A DNA stretch of 64,000 nt. It comes from Lacihabitans soyangensis. GTDB lineage: Bacteria > Bacteroidota > Bacteroidia > Cytophagales > Spirosomataceae. The notes under the pieces were generated by a model. The model saw only the letters and a program-made list of their open reading frames with translations. It did no database searches and was not told the origin of the DNA. The stretch is from contig NZ_RJUF01000012.1 in NCBI RefSeq assembly GCF_024343775.1, positions 1 to 64,000 of the forward strand, written 5' to 3'. Position numbers and translations under genes: made by a program. Shown piece by piece: positions 43,886 to 53,606 of the stretch (positions within the stretch are counted from its first letter, which is position 1; each line of letters opens with the position of its first letter).

Positions 43886-46270
43886 ATGAAAAAACTCTTT
43901 TTGGCTTTCTCGTTCTTGTTTTCAACCATAGTTGTTGTGGCCCAAGGTCCTTCTGGTACTACCTACAATGCCAATACAAGGTTTGAACAACTAGGCGGAA
44001 CCTTGCCTACTCCTAATACTTTTCGTACCGCCTCAGGTGCTCCTGGTAAGGATTATTTTCAAAACAAAGCTGATTATGACATCAAAGCCGAGCTGGATGA
44101 TGTAAATCAACGTATAATAGGCTCTGAGATAATTACTTACACCAATTTCTCAACAGATGATTTGAAATACCTTTGGTTGCAGTTAGATCAAAATTTATTT
44201 CAGAAAAATTCAATTAATGCTCTTGGTAAAACTGGTGGTGTAAATCCACAGATGAGTAGTACTCAGTTAAATGGTATGAATTCTCCAAGTTCGGTAAATA
44301 CCACCATCACAGCTGAAAAAGAGTATGGCTACAAGATAAAATCTGTAAAAGATTTGAAAGGTGCTAATATTCCTTATACCATCAACGGAACCATGATGAG
44401 AGTGGACATTCCCGTTTCATTGAAGCCCACCATTGCTACTTCTATCAAAATTGAGTGGGAATACAACATTACCGAATACTATGGCAGATCTGGCTACGAG
44501 TTTTTTGAAAAAGACGGTAACTACAACTATTTTATTGCCCATTGGTTTCCTCGTATGTGCGTGTATGACGACGTAAGCGGCTGGCAAAACAAACAGTTTT
44601 TGGGTCAAGGAGAGTTTACACTTCCATTCGGTGACTACAAAGTAGAAATTACCGTTCCTGATGATCATATTTTGGGTGCCACTGGTGAGTGTCAAAATTA
44701 CGCCAAGGTGTTGTCTAAAGTGCAGCAGCAAAGGATGAAAGAGGCTTCTACCTCTAAAACTCCTGTGATTTTGGCCACACAAGCCGAGGCAGAGGAAAGA
44801 ATGAAATTTAAAAGTACCAACAAACAAACTTGGATCTTTACTGCCAAAAAAGTGAGAGACTTTGCATTTGCTACTTCTCGAAGATTCATTTGGGATGCGA
44901 TGCAAACAGATGTTTATGGCAATGGAAAGAAAATATGGAGTATGTCTTTTTATTCTAAAGAAGGAAATCCTCTTTGGGAAAAATACTCAACTCGTGTTGT
45001 AGAGCATACGTTGAGGTCTTATGGCCAACATACCATAGAATATCCATATCCTGTAGCTATCTCTTGTCATGCAACACGCGGTGGTGGTATGGAATATCCA
45101 ATGATTAGCTTCAACGGAGGAAGGCCAGAGCCAGACGGTACTTACTCTGAAGGTACCAAATACGGTATGATAGGAGTAATTATCCACGAAGTAGGTCACA
45201 ATTTCTTCCCGATGATTGTGAACTCGGACGAGAGACAATGGAGTTGGATGGACGAGGGTTTGAATACTTTCTGTCAATATTTGGCCGAAAAAGAGTGGGA
45301 CAAAGATTATCCAGCTCGCCGAGGAGAGCCGCAGGACATCGTGCCATACATGAAAACCGACAAGACACAGCAGGTGCCAATCATGAGTTCATCTGACAAC
45401 ATCATGGCTTTTGGACCAAATGCTTACGCTAAACCAGCTACTGGACTAAATATGCTTCGTGAAACTATCATGGGTAGAGAACTTTTCGATGCGGCATTTA
45501 AAGAATACGCACGTCGTTGGGCATTCAAGAGTCCAATGCCAGCAGATTTCTTCCGTACTATGGAAGATGCTTCGGGTGTTGATTTGGATTGGTTCTGGAA
45601 AGGATGGTTCTACACTGTGGAGCCTGTAGATCAAGATCTGGCGGAGGTACAATGGTATTCACTGGATACCCAGAATCCCGAGTTAAGCAAAGCTGAAATC
45701 AAGAAAATGGATGAGGCTAAAGCCAAAACCATGAGCAAAATGCGTGATAAAAAAGACATTCCACAGTCAGTTGTGGAGGCTGATCCTTCTATGAAAGATT
45801 TCTATAATTCATATGATAGATATGCTGTTACTGAAGCTGACAAGAAAAAATATGAGGCCTATAAATCCTCGTTGTCTCCTGATGATCAGAAACTTTTAGA
45901 GTCTGGAATGAACTATTACGTTTTGAAAATTAAGAATAAAGGCGGATTGGTAATGCCTGTAATAGTTCAAGCCGTTTATGAAGATGGAACCACTGAGGAT
46001 TTTAGATATCCAGCCGAAATATGGAGACTAAATGACGTTGAAATTACCAAGACTATTCCAACTAAGAAAAAAGTGGAGAAGTTCAAGCTTGATCCTTACA
46101 TGGAAATAGCAGATATTGATACCGCAAACAATAGTTTTCCAAAAGAGCCAGAAGCTCCAACGAAGTTTCAGTTGATGAAGCAGCGTTCGTTTGGACCACA
46201 AGGCCTAAACCCGATGCAGGAAGCCAAAAAGAATGATGCTGCTGGCGTTGGAAGCAGTGGTAGAAACTAA
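43886..46270 (+). CDS. M1 family zinc metallopeptidase, secreted
   Basis: 794 residues from MKKLFLAFSFLFSTIVVVAQ, a signal peptide; a GTG ten codons upstream is not needed. It has the M1 marks GGGMEYPMIS (about 396-405), the zinc site HEVGH (434-438) and its Glu in WMDEGLNTF (about 457). An aminopeptidase-like exported enzyme, probably for periplasmic or outer peptide degradation. The Lys-rich region near 610-660 is an insertion compared with short M1 enzymes. It ends ahead of a terminator. Confidence 0.92.
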   Translation: MKKLFLAFSFLFSTIVVVAQGPSGTTYNANTRFEQLGGTLPTPNTFRTASGAPGKDYFQNKADYDIKAELDDVNQRIIGSEIITYTNFSTDDLKYLWLQLDQNLFQKNSINALGKTGGVNPQMSSTQLNGMNSPSSVNTTITAEKEYGYKIKSVKDLKGANIPYTINGTMMRVDIPVSLKPTIATSIKIEWEYNITEYYGRSGYEFFEKDGNYNYFIAHWFPRMCVYDDVSGWQNKQFLGQGEFTLPFGDYKVEITVPDDHILGATGECQNYAKVLSKVQQQRMKEASTSKTPVILATQAEAEERMKFKSTNKQTWIFTAKKVRDFAFATSRRFIWDAMQTDVYGNGKKIWSMSFYSKEGNPLWEKYSTRVVEHTLRSYGQHTIEYPYPVAISCHATRGGGMEYPMISFNGGRPEPDGTYSEGTKYGMIGVIIHEVGHNFFPMIVNSDERQWSWMDEGLNTFCQYLAEKEWDKDYPARRGEPQDIVPYMKTDKTQQVPIMSSSDNIMAFGPNAYAKPATGLNMLRETIMGRELFDAAFKEYARRWAFKSPMPADFFRTMEDASGVDLDWFWKGWFYTVEPVDQDLAEVQWYSLDTQNPELSKAEIKKMDEAKAKTMSKMRDKKDIPQSVVEADPSMKDFYNSYDRYAVTEADKKKYEAYKSSLSPDDQKLLESGMNYYVLKIKNKGGLVMPVIVQAVYEDGTTEDFRYPAEIWRLNDVEITKTIPTKKKVEKFKLDPYMEIADIDTANNSFPKEPEAPTKFQLMKQRSFGPQGLNPMQEAKKNDAAGVGSSGRN

Positions 46271-46294
46271 TTTTGCAAGATTCTAAGATTTTTG

Positions 46295-46328
46295 AGAGAG
46301 AGGTAAGTCAGGCTTATCTCTCTTTTTT
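46295..46328 (+). terminator. Intrinsic terminator after the M1 peptidase
   Basis: AGAGAGAGGTAAG pairs with CTTATCTCTCT, followed by a T-run. Confidence 0.75.
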
Positions 46329-46395
46329 ATTTTATTTTTGAAAAAACTTGCAACTTTTTTTTCTGTCGTTCATCTTTAAACGAAACAATCCTAGT

Positions 46396-46950
46396 TTGAG
46401 TTACGAATATACAAAAGACAAGACAAGTGAGCTAGTAGAGCTTTGCAAGGTGGGTAACCCTGTGGCCCAGCGAGAGATTTATAATTTGTATATCAAGGCG
46501 ATGTTTAACACGGCACTGAGGATTGTTGGAGATAGGGAAGAGGCCGAGGATGTGATTCAGGAGTCATTTTTGGATGGATTCATGAAAATAGGAATGTTTA
46601 GAGGAGAGTCTACTTTTGGTGCCTGGTTGAAGTCAATAGTTGTAAATAAGTCTATTGCTAAACTTCGAAGCAGAAAAGTAGTTTTAGAAGAAATTGACGA
46701 CAAAATGGAGTCAACTTTTGTGAGCGATGACGACGACGATCTAGAGGAGAAGATGGAGACTATTGAGCGAATTAAAAAAGGTATAACCAGCTTGCCCAAT
46801 GGCTTTAGAGTGGTTCTGAATCTGTATTTGTTCGAGGGCTACGACCACCAAGAGATAGGTGCCATTTTAGGAATTAGCGAGGTGACTTCAAGGAGTCAAT
46901 ATATACGAGGGAAATCAAAACTATTAGAAATTTTAAGGGTTAAACAATGA
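46396..46950 (+). CDS. ECF-type RNA polymerase sigma factor
   Basis: 184 residues from TTG 46396 (MSYEYTKDKTSELVELCKVG). A further TTG at 46348 would add a hydrophobic N-terminus not seen in sigma factors. Region 2 is about 15-85 (EEAEDVIQESFLDGFMKI) and region 4 about 130-182 (GYDHQEIGAILGISEVTSRSQYIRGKSKL). It shares an ATGA overlap with a membrane protein that is probably its anti-sigma factor. Confidence 0.88.
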   Translation: MSYEYTKDKTSELVELCKVGNPVAQREIYNLYIKAMFNTALRIVGDREEAEDVIQESFLDGFMKIGMFRGESTFGAWLKSIVVNKSIAKLRSRKVVLEEIDDKMESTFVSDDDDDLEEKMETIERIKKGITSLPNGFRVVLNLYLFEGYDHQEIGAILGISEVTSRSQYIRGKSKLLEILRVKQ

Positions 46951-47459
46951 AATTAGAAGAGTTTATAAGTAAGAACAGAGTAAAATTTGAGGAGGAAGTT
47001 TCTCCTGATTTATGGACAAAATTAGAAAAGCAATTGCCCCCAAAACCTAAACCAACAATTTGGGTAAATAGTAAAATTTGGAGGATTGCCGCTGGTATAA
47101 TTATTTGTTTGGGTGTTGGTTTTTGGTTTGGAAAGTATTCCAAAGAGGAGGTTTTTGCATCCAAACAAGACAAAATGATCAGCTCTGAGCCTACTTTGGT
47201 TACCTACACCGAGGCTGTAAGTGAGAAAAAGAAAAACTTGGAGGATTTAATTGAGAAAAATCCTGAACTGCAAAAGGCTTTTTTGAGTGATTTATCTGAC
47301 TTGCAGAAAAATTTCGAATACCTGAAGTCGCAGTTGCCTCACAATCCGAACCATGACCAATTGTTTGAGGCTATGGTACAGAATCTTAAATGGCAAATTG
47401 AGCTTCTCAACCAACAAACTGCTATAGCAGTAGATGTTAACAAACACGAAATACTTTAA
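46947..47459 (+). CDS. Probable anti-sigma factor (single-pass membrane protein)
   Basis: 170 residues: a charged cytosolic N-terminus of about 47 residues (EEFISKNRVKFEEEVSPDLWTKLEKQ), one transmembrane helix (about 48-64), and a coiled-coil-prone extracytoplasmic part (about 90-160). No zinc-anti-sigma HxxxCxxC motif is visible. The role is inferred from the ATGA overlap with the sigma gene and from topology. Confidence 0.7.
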   Translation: MKLEEFISKNRVKFEEEVSPDLWTKLEKQLPPKPKPTIWVNSKIWRIAAGIIICLGVGFWFGKYSKEEVFASKQDKMISSEPTLVTYTEAVSEKKKNLEDLIEKNPELQKAFLSDLSDLQKNFEYLKSQLPHNPNHDQLFEAMVQNLKWQIELLNQQTAIAVDVNKHEIL

Positions 47460-47460
47460 T

Positions 47461-48513
47461 ATGAAAACATATATTAATTATTTGATAATCTTTGTTTTGG
47501 GTGTGTCTTTGGCCCAAGCTCATGAGAGTCCTCTAATCGAAAAGAGAAAGGAATTTAATTTTAATTACAGCTCTGGAGGCGTGGAAAAGCTTGAAATTGC
47601 CAATCAATTTGGTGATGTTAAAGTATATTTTACAACACAAAAAAATATTACCGTAAACGTGCAAGTTACCGCCAATGCTCCTTCACCTGGCCAGTTAGAT
47701 GAATTTATAGAATCGATAAGTGTAAATGGCCAAAAGAATGGTGACGAGGTGAAGGTCTATACCTCTATCAGAAAGGAAAACTATAATATGAAGTCTTGGA
47801 ATAAAGACAAAAATTCAAGTTTCAAGATTGATTACAGTGTCTACATTCCTAAAAACTTGGAATTGGTTATTTCTAATAGTTTTGGAGAAGTAACCTTGCC
47901 AGATTTTACGGCTCCTTTGACCCTAAATCTAAACTATTGTACGCTACACGCGGCTAAAATCTCAAATCCAGACTCCAAAATAAGCATGAATTATGGAGTG
48001 GCCAACATAAAAGCTTTGCTCGGTGGCGACATTAACTCAAATTTCACTGCTGTAAATATGGGTGAAATGCGGAATGTAAACATGAAAAATAATCATGGAA
48101 GCCTGAAGGCCAAGTATTTAGAAGACATTGAAGGGGTGATGAATTACTCAGGTGGTGTTTTTGGAAACATCAAAGAAGCAGTAAAGTTGAATGTCAATTA
48201 CTCCAAGAACTTTAGAATCGAAAACATAGACGAAAAAGTCAAAAAATTAGAAATTTTTTCAAACTATTCCAACATCGATTTACCGATTAGCGAAAAGTTC
48301 AACGGTGTTTTCGATATAAAAACCTCACACGGAAGTTTTTGGGTAGATCCAGCACTGATGGTTCATTTCTTCAAGAATTCAGAAACTGATGGTAAGAAAT
48401 CAGGATATAAACCGAAAGTATCAAATTCTTACCAAGGGAAGATAGGTACAACTACCAACACCGATACCAAGATATTGATTATCTCTAATTTCGGCGATGT
48501 GAAAATAAAATAG
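47461..48513 (+). CDS. Exported DUF4097-like adhesin-domain protein
   Basis: 350 residues from MKTYINYLIIFVLGVSLAQA, a signal peptide; an upstream in-frame TTG/ATG would overlap the anti-sigma gene. The mature part is a beta-helix-like series of short repeats (FGDVKVYFTTQKNITVNV, FGEVTLPDFTAPLTLNLNY, FGDVKIK at the end), typical of DUF4097 proteins. These often sit behind ECF sigma/anti-sigma pairs in Bacteroidota. Likely a cell-envelope protein controlled by the sigma factor in the same operon. Confidence 0.8.
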   Translation: MKTYINYLIIFVLGVSLAQAHESPLIEKRKEFNFNYSSGGVEKLEIANQFGDVKVYFTTQKNITVNVQVTANAPSPGQLDEFIESISVNGQKNGDEVKVYTSIRKENYNMKSWNKDKNSSFKIDYSVYIPKNLELVISNSFGEVTLPDFTAPLTLNLNYCTLHAAKISNPDSKISMNYGVANIKALLGGDINSNFTAVNMGEMRNVNMKNNHGSLKAKYLEDIEGVMNYSGGVFGNIKEAVKLNVNYSKNFRIENIDEKVKKLEIFSNYSNIDLPISEKFNGVFDIKTSHGSFWVDPALMVHFFKNSETDGKKSGYKPKVSNSYQGKIGTTTNTDTKILIISNFGDVKIK

Positions 48514-48522
48514 TCAGTTTTT

Positions 48523-48891
48523 TTAATACTGCCCAGTTCCTAGCATCACAAGTGTACAAGCTTCAATCACCTCTGTACCTTGTGCTTCTAGCTTTGCTTC
48601 AAGATCGAGATTTTCAGCACCAGGGTTGAATATTACCCTTTTAGGTTTCATTTTTAGTAGAAAATCTTCGTATTCTTGTTGATTAGGCTCACTCAAGTAA
48701 ACGGTTACGGTGTCTATATCTTTTTCAATCTCATCGGTGTTGGTTTTGATATCTACACCGCCAACATTACCTATATTCTTGCCCAAAAGCTCTATTGTAT
48801 GACCTTTTTGTAGCAATCTTTCAGCAGCCATTAAGGCATATCTGCCTGGCTTTGTGCTTGCCCCGAGCACCAAGGTTTTTTTGTTGTGCAT
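48523..48891 (-). CDS. CoA-binding domain protein (YccU-like)
   Basis: 122 residues, one Rossmann CoA-binding domain: VLGASTKPGRYALMAAERLL (about 8-27) and VIFNPGAEN (about 89-97) are typical. Function of the family is not established. It follows the M28 peptidase gene by 4 bp. Confidence 0.85.
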   Translation of the reverse strand: MHNKKTLVLGASTKPGRYALMAAERLLQKGHTIELLGKNIGNVGGVDIKTNTDEIEKDIDTVTVYLSEPNQQEYEDFLLKMKPKRVIFNPGAENLDLEAKLEAQGTEVIEACTLVMLGTGQY

Positions 48892-48895
48892 TTTT

Positions 48896-50101
48896 TTAAA
48901 AAGTTAAATTTAAAGTTAATATTTCTCCTTTACGATTTACTATAACTGGCACTGTTTGGTCTTTTTCAAATTTGCCCAAAGCGGCCATATAGCCATATAC
49001 ATCTTTTATTTCGTGTTCACCAATTTTCGTAATAATGTCTCCTGCCTTTAAACCCGCCTTTTCTCCAGGTCTTCCTTCTGAAGCTCCGTCTATTTTCAAG
49101 CCTTTTCCATCAAAAGAATAATCAGGAATTACGCCCATGGTTACTTTGAAACTGCTTTTAGTGGCTGTCGAATGTGGGTTAGAAGTCTTTTTGAAATCAA
49201 TTTTTGGACTGGCATTCAGTCTCTCAATGATGTTTTTGATATAATCCAAAAGCAGGGCCTCACCTTCGTAATTGATCAAATTGGCGTCATCAGTTGGTTT
49301 ATGATATTCTTGATGAGCTCCGGTAAACAAAAATAAAACAGGGATGTCTTTCAAATAGAAAGAAGTATGATCCGAAGGTCCTATTCCGGCAGAGTCCAGC
49401 GTATGTTTTATATTCATTTCCGTGGCCAGTTTTGAGGCGTTAGCCTCCCAAAACTTACTTGTGCCAATTCCCCCAATACTCACACCTTTGTCTTCTCTAT
49501 ATCTGCCAATCATGTCCAGATTTACCATACAATTGATATTTTTGAGGTCAAAAGTCGGATTGTCCAAAAGGTATTTTGAACCCATTAGGCCGAGTTCTTC
49601 TCCCGAGAAGGCTAGAAATATAAAATTATAATTTTCAGTAATCTTATTTTTAGCATAATATCTAGCTAATTCTATCATTCCAGCTACACCTGATGCATTA
49701 TCGTCAGCTCCATTGTGCACCTGTCCATTCGAATTTGCCAGCAAAGAACTTCCCTGATCGCCCATTCCAAGGTGGTCATAATGAGCTCCGATGATGATCG
49801 ATTCCGTTTTGCCGTTGTCAATCCAACCTAAAATATTGTTTGCGTTTACTTGGCTTATGTTGGGCGGAACTCCTTTTTTTGCCGCAAAAAGCTGCCTATA
49901 GTTTCCGTTTTCTCCCAAGGGTTTCAATCCTATTTTTTTGAATTGATCGATGATATAATCTCCGGCCTTGGATTCGGCAGCGGTACCTGTCCCTCTTCCC
50001 TCTAGCTGATCTGAGGCCAAATAGTTGATATGTTTTTTGAGATTTTTGGTCTGGGCATTTATTTGAAAAGCAACGAAAAGTAGGAATACTAAATATTTCA
50101 T
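48896..50101 (-). CDS. M28 family zinc peptidase with PDZ domain
   Basis: 401 residues: signal peptide (about 1-17), an M28 domain with zinc ligands in IIGAHYDHLG, GADDNASGVA, SGEELGLMGS, NLDMIGR and HQEYHKPTDD, then a C-terminal PDZ domain (about 315-400, GRPGEKAGLKAGDIITKIGEHEI). A secreted aminopeptidase-type enzyme whose PDZ domain probably recognises peptides or partners. First gene of a two-gene unit with the CoA-binding protein. Confidence 0.9.
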   Translation of the reverse strand: MKYLVFLLFVAFQINAQTKNLKKHINYLASDQLEGRGTGTAAESKAGDYIIDQFKKIGLKPLGENGNYRQLFAAKKGVPPNISQVNANNILGWIDNGKTESIIIGAHYDHLGMGDQGSSLLANSNGQVHNGADDNASGVAGMIELARYYAKNKITENYNFIFLAFSGEELGLMGSKYLLDNPTFDLKNINCMVNLDMIGRYREDKGVSIGGIGTSKFWEANASKLATEMNIKHTLDSAGIGPSDHTSFYLKDIPVLFLFTGAHQEYHKPTDDANLINYEGEALLLDYIKNIIERLNASPKIDFKKTSNPHSTATKSSFKVTMGVIPDYSFDGKGLKIDGASEGRPGEKAGLKAGDIITKIGEHEIKDVYGYMAALGKFEKDQTVPVIVNRKGEILTLNLTF

Positions 50102-50189
50102 AAATGATGAAGCTTATGTTTGGTTAAACATATTTTTTGTTTGAAAGGTTAAATTTAAGGAAATCCAAGAATTTATTTAGTATATATCT

Positions 50190-50197
50190 TAATTTTG
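50190..50197 (+). promoter_or_regulatory. TAnnTTTG promoter box of ybaB-GT2-coaE
   Basis: TAATTTTG, 18 bp before the ybaB ATG. Confidence 0.45.
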
Positions 50198-50214
50198 CAA
50201 AAAAGAAAAAGCGT

Positions 50215-50559
50215 ATGTCGATGTTAGATATGATGGGAATGATGGGCAAAGTAAAGGATATGCAAGCTAAAATGCTTGAAGCCCAAGAAAAATTAGGTGA
50301 TATTGTAACTGAAGCCGAGTCTGGTGGGGGAATGGTCAAAGTCACTGTCAATGGAAAGAAAGAGTTGTTGAGTATCGAAATTGAGCCGGAATTACTCAAT
50401 CCTTCAGATGCCAAAATGGTACAGGACTTAATCGTAGCCGCTGCAAATAAAGCTTTGGCCGATATTGACGGAAAAGTAAAAAACGAAATGAGCAAAGTGA
50501 CTGAAGGTATGATGCCAAAGATTCCAGGATTTGATTTAGGAAATATTTTCAATAAGTAG
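50215..50559 (+). CDS. YbaB/EbfC nucleoid-associated protein
   Basis: 114 residues from MSMLDMMGMMGKVKDMQAKM, the usual YbaB start; the longer open frame upstream would cover the promoter. It has the family core GGGMVKVTVNGKKELLSIEIEPELL and NKALADIDGKVKNEMSKVTEGM. It forms dimers that bind DNA. First of three genes; the glycosyltransferase starts 3 nt after its stop. Confidence 0.9.
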   Translation: MSMLDMMGMMGKVKDMQAKMLEAQEKLGDIVTEAESGGGMVKVTVNGKKELLSIEIEPELLNPSDAKMVQDLIVAAANKALADIDGKVKNEMSKVTEGMMPKIPGFDLGNIFNK

Positions 50560-50561
50560 TT

Positions 50562-51566
50562 TTGAAAGATACCGCAGTTGTTATTCTGAATTATAACGGG
50601 CTTGGATTCCTAAAACAATTCTTGCCTAATGTTATAGAAAACAGTCCCGAGGCGGATGTAATAATCATAGACAACTGTTCCACAGACCATTCACTCTCCT
50701 TTTTGAAGGAAAACTTTCCGCAAACACAAGTCATTTGTAATGAGGTCAATTATGGTTTTGCGGGAGGTTACAACCACGGGTTGGCTCATATTCAACATGA
50801 AAATTTAGTTCTACTCAATTCCGATGTGGAGGTCACTCCCAATTGGTTAACTCCAATCTTAAAAAGAGCAGCCGAAAATCCGAGTATCGCTGCAATTCAA
50901 CCGAAACTCTTGGATTTTAACAAAAGAGACCATTTCGAATATGCTGGTGCAGCTGGTGGCTTTTTGGATAAATTCGGTTATGCCTTTTGCAAAGGCCGTA
51001 TTTTTGATTCCTTAGAAAAAGATCTTGGTCAATATCAAACTCCTACGGATATTTTCTGGGCTACAGGTGCTAGTTTTTTCATTAAAGCCAAGGTTTTTAA
51101 AGACTTAGGGGGATTTGACGAGCGTTTTTTCGCACACATGGAAGAGATTGACTTGTGTTGGCGTATTCATAATGCAGGTTTCACTATTCAATATGAATCA
51201 AGCTCAGTGGTTTATCACGTTGGTGGGGGCACACTGAATAAAACCAATCCATTTAAAACCTATTTGAATTTCAGGAATAACTTGGCCATGCTGTACAAAA
51301 ATTTGCCAACTAATAAACTTTTTCCAGTAATTTTCACAAGGTTGATTTTAGATGGTATTTCATCTTTAAAGTTTTTGAAAGATGGTAATGTCAAAGATTT
51401 TTTTGCGGTGGCCAAAGCACATTTTGGTTTTTATGCCATGATACCTTATTTAACCAAAAAACGTGGCGGTTCTTACCAAGCTTATCGAAAGCTCAGTAAT
51501 TTTTCGGTGGTTTGGAGATATTTTGTGAAAAAACAAAAAACGTATACTGAAATATGCTCAAAGTAG
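50562..51566 (+). CDS. Family 2 glycosyltransferase
   Basis: 334 residues, TTG start 3 nt after ybaB. GT2 fold: AVVILNYNGLGFLKQFLP (about 5-22), DVIIIDNCSTDHS (about 35-47), LLNSDVEVTPNW (DxD-like Asp, about 83-94) and the ED-like MEEIDLCWR (about 200-208). It probably transfers a sugar to a surface glycan; donor and acceptor unknown. Its 3' end overlaps coaE by 13 bp. Confidence 0.88.
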   Translation: MKDTAVVILNYNGLGFLKQFLPNVIENSPEADVIIIDNCSTDHSLSFLKENFPQTQVICNEVNYGFAGGYNHGLAHIQHENLVLLNSDVEVTPNWLTPILKRAAENPSIAAIQPKLLDFNKRDHFEYAGAAGGFLDKFGYAFCKGRIFDSLEKDLGQYQTPTDIFWATGASFFIKAKVFKDLGGFDERFFAHMEEIDLCWRIHNAGFTIQYESSSVVYHVGGGTLNKTNPFKTYLNFRNNLAMLYKNLPTNKLFPVIFTRLILDGISSLKFLKDGNVKDFFAVAKAHFGFYAMIPYLTKKRGGSYQAYRKLSNFSVVWRYFVKKQKTYTEICSK

Positions 51567-52129
51567 GTTTGACTGGTGGTATTGGTTCAGGAAAAAGTTT
51601 GGTGGCCAAGCTTTTTTCACTGCTAGAAGTGCCTATTTACGAGTCCGACCAAAGAGCTAAATGGCTTATTGAGCATCACGAAACTATTATCTCTGAAATT
51701 AAAGAACTTCTAGGTGACGAAGCTTATAACAAAGAAGGCAAGTACAACAAAGAATTCGTTTCCAAGGCAGTATTTCAAAATAAAGATTTATTAAAAAAAC
51801 TCAATCAGATTGTTCACCCAAGAGTAGGGCAGGATTTTGAAGACTGGTTAATTGTTCAAAATGCTCCATTTGTTATTAAGGAGGCGGCCATTATGAATCG
51901 AAATGCAGGTCTCGACAAGATAATTGTGGTGGACAGCCCGAAAGAATTAAAGATAAAACGGCTTTTGATAAGAGATACCCATCGAAACCTAACAGAAATA
52001 GAAAACATTCTTGCTAACCAGAAATCTCCCGAGGAATTTCTGGAAATGGCCGACTTTGTAATAAATAATGATGAAAAATCGCTTTTGATTCCTCAGGTTT
52101 TAGAAATTTATAAGAAACTTATTTCTTAA
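51554..52129 (+). CDS. coaE: Dephospho-CoA kinase
   Basis: 191 residues with the P-loop GLTGGIGSGKSLVAKLF (about 5-21), the YESDQRAKWL substrate region and the IIVVDSPKELKIKRLLIRD lid. It catalyses the last step of CoA synthesis. Overlaps the glycosyltransferase gene at its start and dnaA at its stop (convergent, 11 bp). Confidence 0.94.
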   Translation: MLKVGLTGGIGSGKSLVAKLFSLLEVPIYESDQRAKWLIEHHETIISEIKELLGDEAYNKEGKYNKEFVSKAVFQNKDLLKKLNQIVHPRVGQDFEDWLIVQNAPFVIKEAAIMNRNAGLDKIIVVDSPKELKIKRLLIRDTHRNLTEIENILANQKSPEEFLEMADFVINNDEKSLLIPQVLEIYKKLIS

Positions 52130-53537
52130 AGCCATCTTTGAGTTCCTTCACATGGCCCGCTACGTCTCTGTCAAAGTCTATTAAATCATTAACCGTCTGA
52201 ATGGCGTGTATGACCGTGCTGTGGTCTCTTCCACCAAAATGATAACCAATGGCTTTTAATGAAAGTGTTGTGAATTCCTTGGCCAAATACATGGCTATTT
52301 GTCTCGGCAAAACCACCTCTCGTAATCTGGTTTTACCTTTTATGTCGCTTACTTTTATCCTGAAATAATCCGTAACCACTTCGATTATTTTGTCTATAGA
52401 AATCACTTTTTGATTTTCCTCCACAATACTTTTCACCCTAAACTTGGCCATATCCAAGTTTATCTTTCTTCTTGTCAATGCCGAATCAGCAATTAGCGAG
52501 ATAACCACACCTTCAAGTTCCCTTACGTTGGAATCTATGCAGTGAGCTAAATACTCAATAACTTCTTCATCCATTATAGCCTTTTCTTCTTCTACCTTAT
52601 TTTGGATAATGGCTATTCTGGTTTCTAAATCAGGAGCTTGAATATCAGCAGTTAATCCCCACTTAAATCTCGACAGTAAACGGTCTTCCATACCCGACAA
52701 TTCCCTTGGAGGGCGGTCAGAGGTCATTACTATTTGTTTGCCAGTTTGGTGTAAGTGATTAAATATATGGAAAAAAGTCTCTTGCGTTTTCTCTTTTCCT
52801 GACAAAAACTGTACATCGTCTAATATCAAAACGTCCACTCGCATATAGAATGCCATGAAATCCTGCAAGCTGTTTTCCCTGATGGCATTAATAAACTGGC
52901 TAGTGAATTTCTCAGAAGATACATACAGTACAATCTTACTGTTTTCTGACTGCTTCTCTATGTAATTGCCAATAGCTTGCACCAAGTGAGTTTTGCCCAA
53001 ACCTACACCACCATAGATCATCAAAGGATTAAATGAGGTTGTGCTGGGTTTTTGAGCAACAGCAAAACTGGCCGCTCTAGCCAAACGATTACAGTCGCCT
53101 TCCACAAAATTCTCAAAACCATAGCTCTTATTTAAAAAAGACTCTATCTGTTTTTCATTAAATGCCTTAAGATCGAACGGGTTTTTTTGAGTAGGAGGCA
53201 CTATTGGTGCCGCGGGTTGAGCTTTATTTGGAGTTCCTACAGGCGGATTCGTTGTCGGTTTAGCAGCACCTCTGTCAATTATTATTGTGTATTCCAACTG
53301 CCCATCTTTACCGATGGCGTAATCCAAAGCTTTTCTCAGGATTTTTACGTAATTGTCTTCAAGCCATTCGTAAAAAAACTGACTAGGTACCTGAATAATA
53401 AGACGTTTGTTAATTAACTTGTAGGGAATGATCGGTTCAAACCATGTTTTATAGCTTTGTTCGGTCACATTCTCACGGATAACCGCAAGGCAGTCACGCC
53501 AAACTTGTGATACATCATTTTGAACTTTGGTTTCCAA
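52119..53537 (-). CDS. dnaA: Chromosomal replication initiator protein DnaA
   Basis: 472 residues: domain I (about 1-85, WFEPIIPYKL), a Pro/Thr-rich linker (about 90-120), AAA+ domain with Walker A GGVGLGKTH (about 176-184) and Walker B VLILDDVQFL, and a C-terminal DNA-binding domain ending in the DnaA signature GGRDHSTVIHAI (about 438-449). No DnaA-box cluster is seen in the 278 bp upstream, so the replication origin is probably elsewhere. Confidence 0.97.
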   Translation of the reverse strand: METKVQNDVSQVWRDCLAVIRENVTEQSYKTWFEPIIPYKLINKRLIIQVPSQFFYEWLEDNYVKILRKALDYAIGKDGQLEYTIIIDRGAAKPTTNPPVGTPNKAQPAAPIVPPTQKNPFDLKAFNEKQIESFLNKSYGFENFVEGDCNRLARAASFAVAQKPSTTSFNPLMIYGGVGLGKTHLVQAIGNYIEKQSENSKIVLYVSSEKFTSQFINAIRENSLQDFMAFYMRVDVLILDDVQFLSGKEKTQETFFHIFNHLHQTGKQIVMTSDRPPRELSGMEDRLLSRFKWGLTADIQAPDLETRIAIIQNKVEEEKAIMDEEVIEYLAHCIDSNVRELEGVVISLIADSALTRRKINLDMAKFRVKSIVEENQKVISIDKIIEVVTDYFRIKVSDIKGKTRLREVVLPRQIAMYLAKEFTTLSLKAIGYHFGGRDHSTVIHAIQTVNDLIDFDRDVAGHVKELKDGFKK

Positions 53538-53579
53538 TTTCTCTTTTGTTAATTTATTTTCGTCTTATTTTTGGGGCTA

Positions 53580-53606
53580 CAAATGTAGAAAAAAAAAGCA
53601 CGACAA
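53580..53606 (-). promoter_or_regulatory. Bacteroidota-type promoter of dnaA
   Basis: On the minus strand TTG (53606-53604), 16 bp, TACATTTG (53587-53580); about 43 bp upstream of the dnaA ATG. Spacing is slightly below the usual 17-23. Confidence 0.5.
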
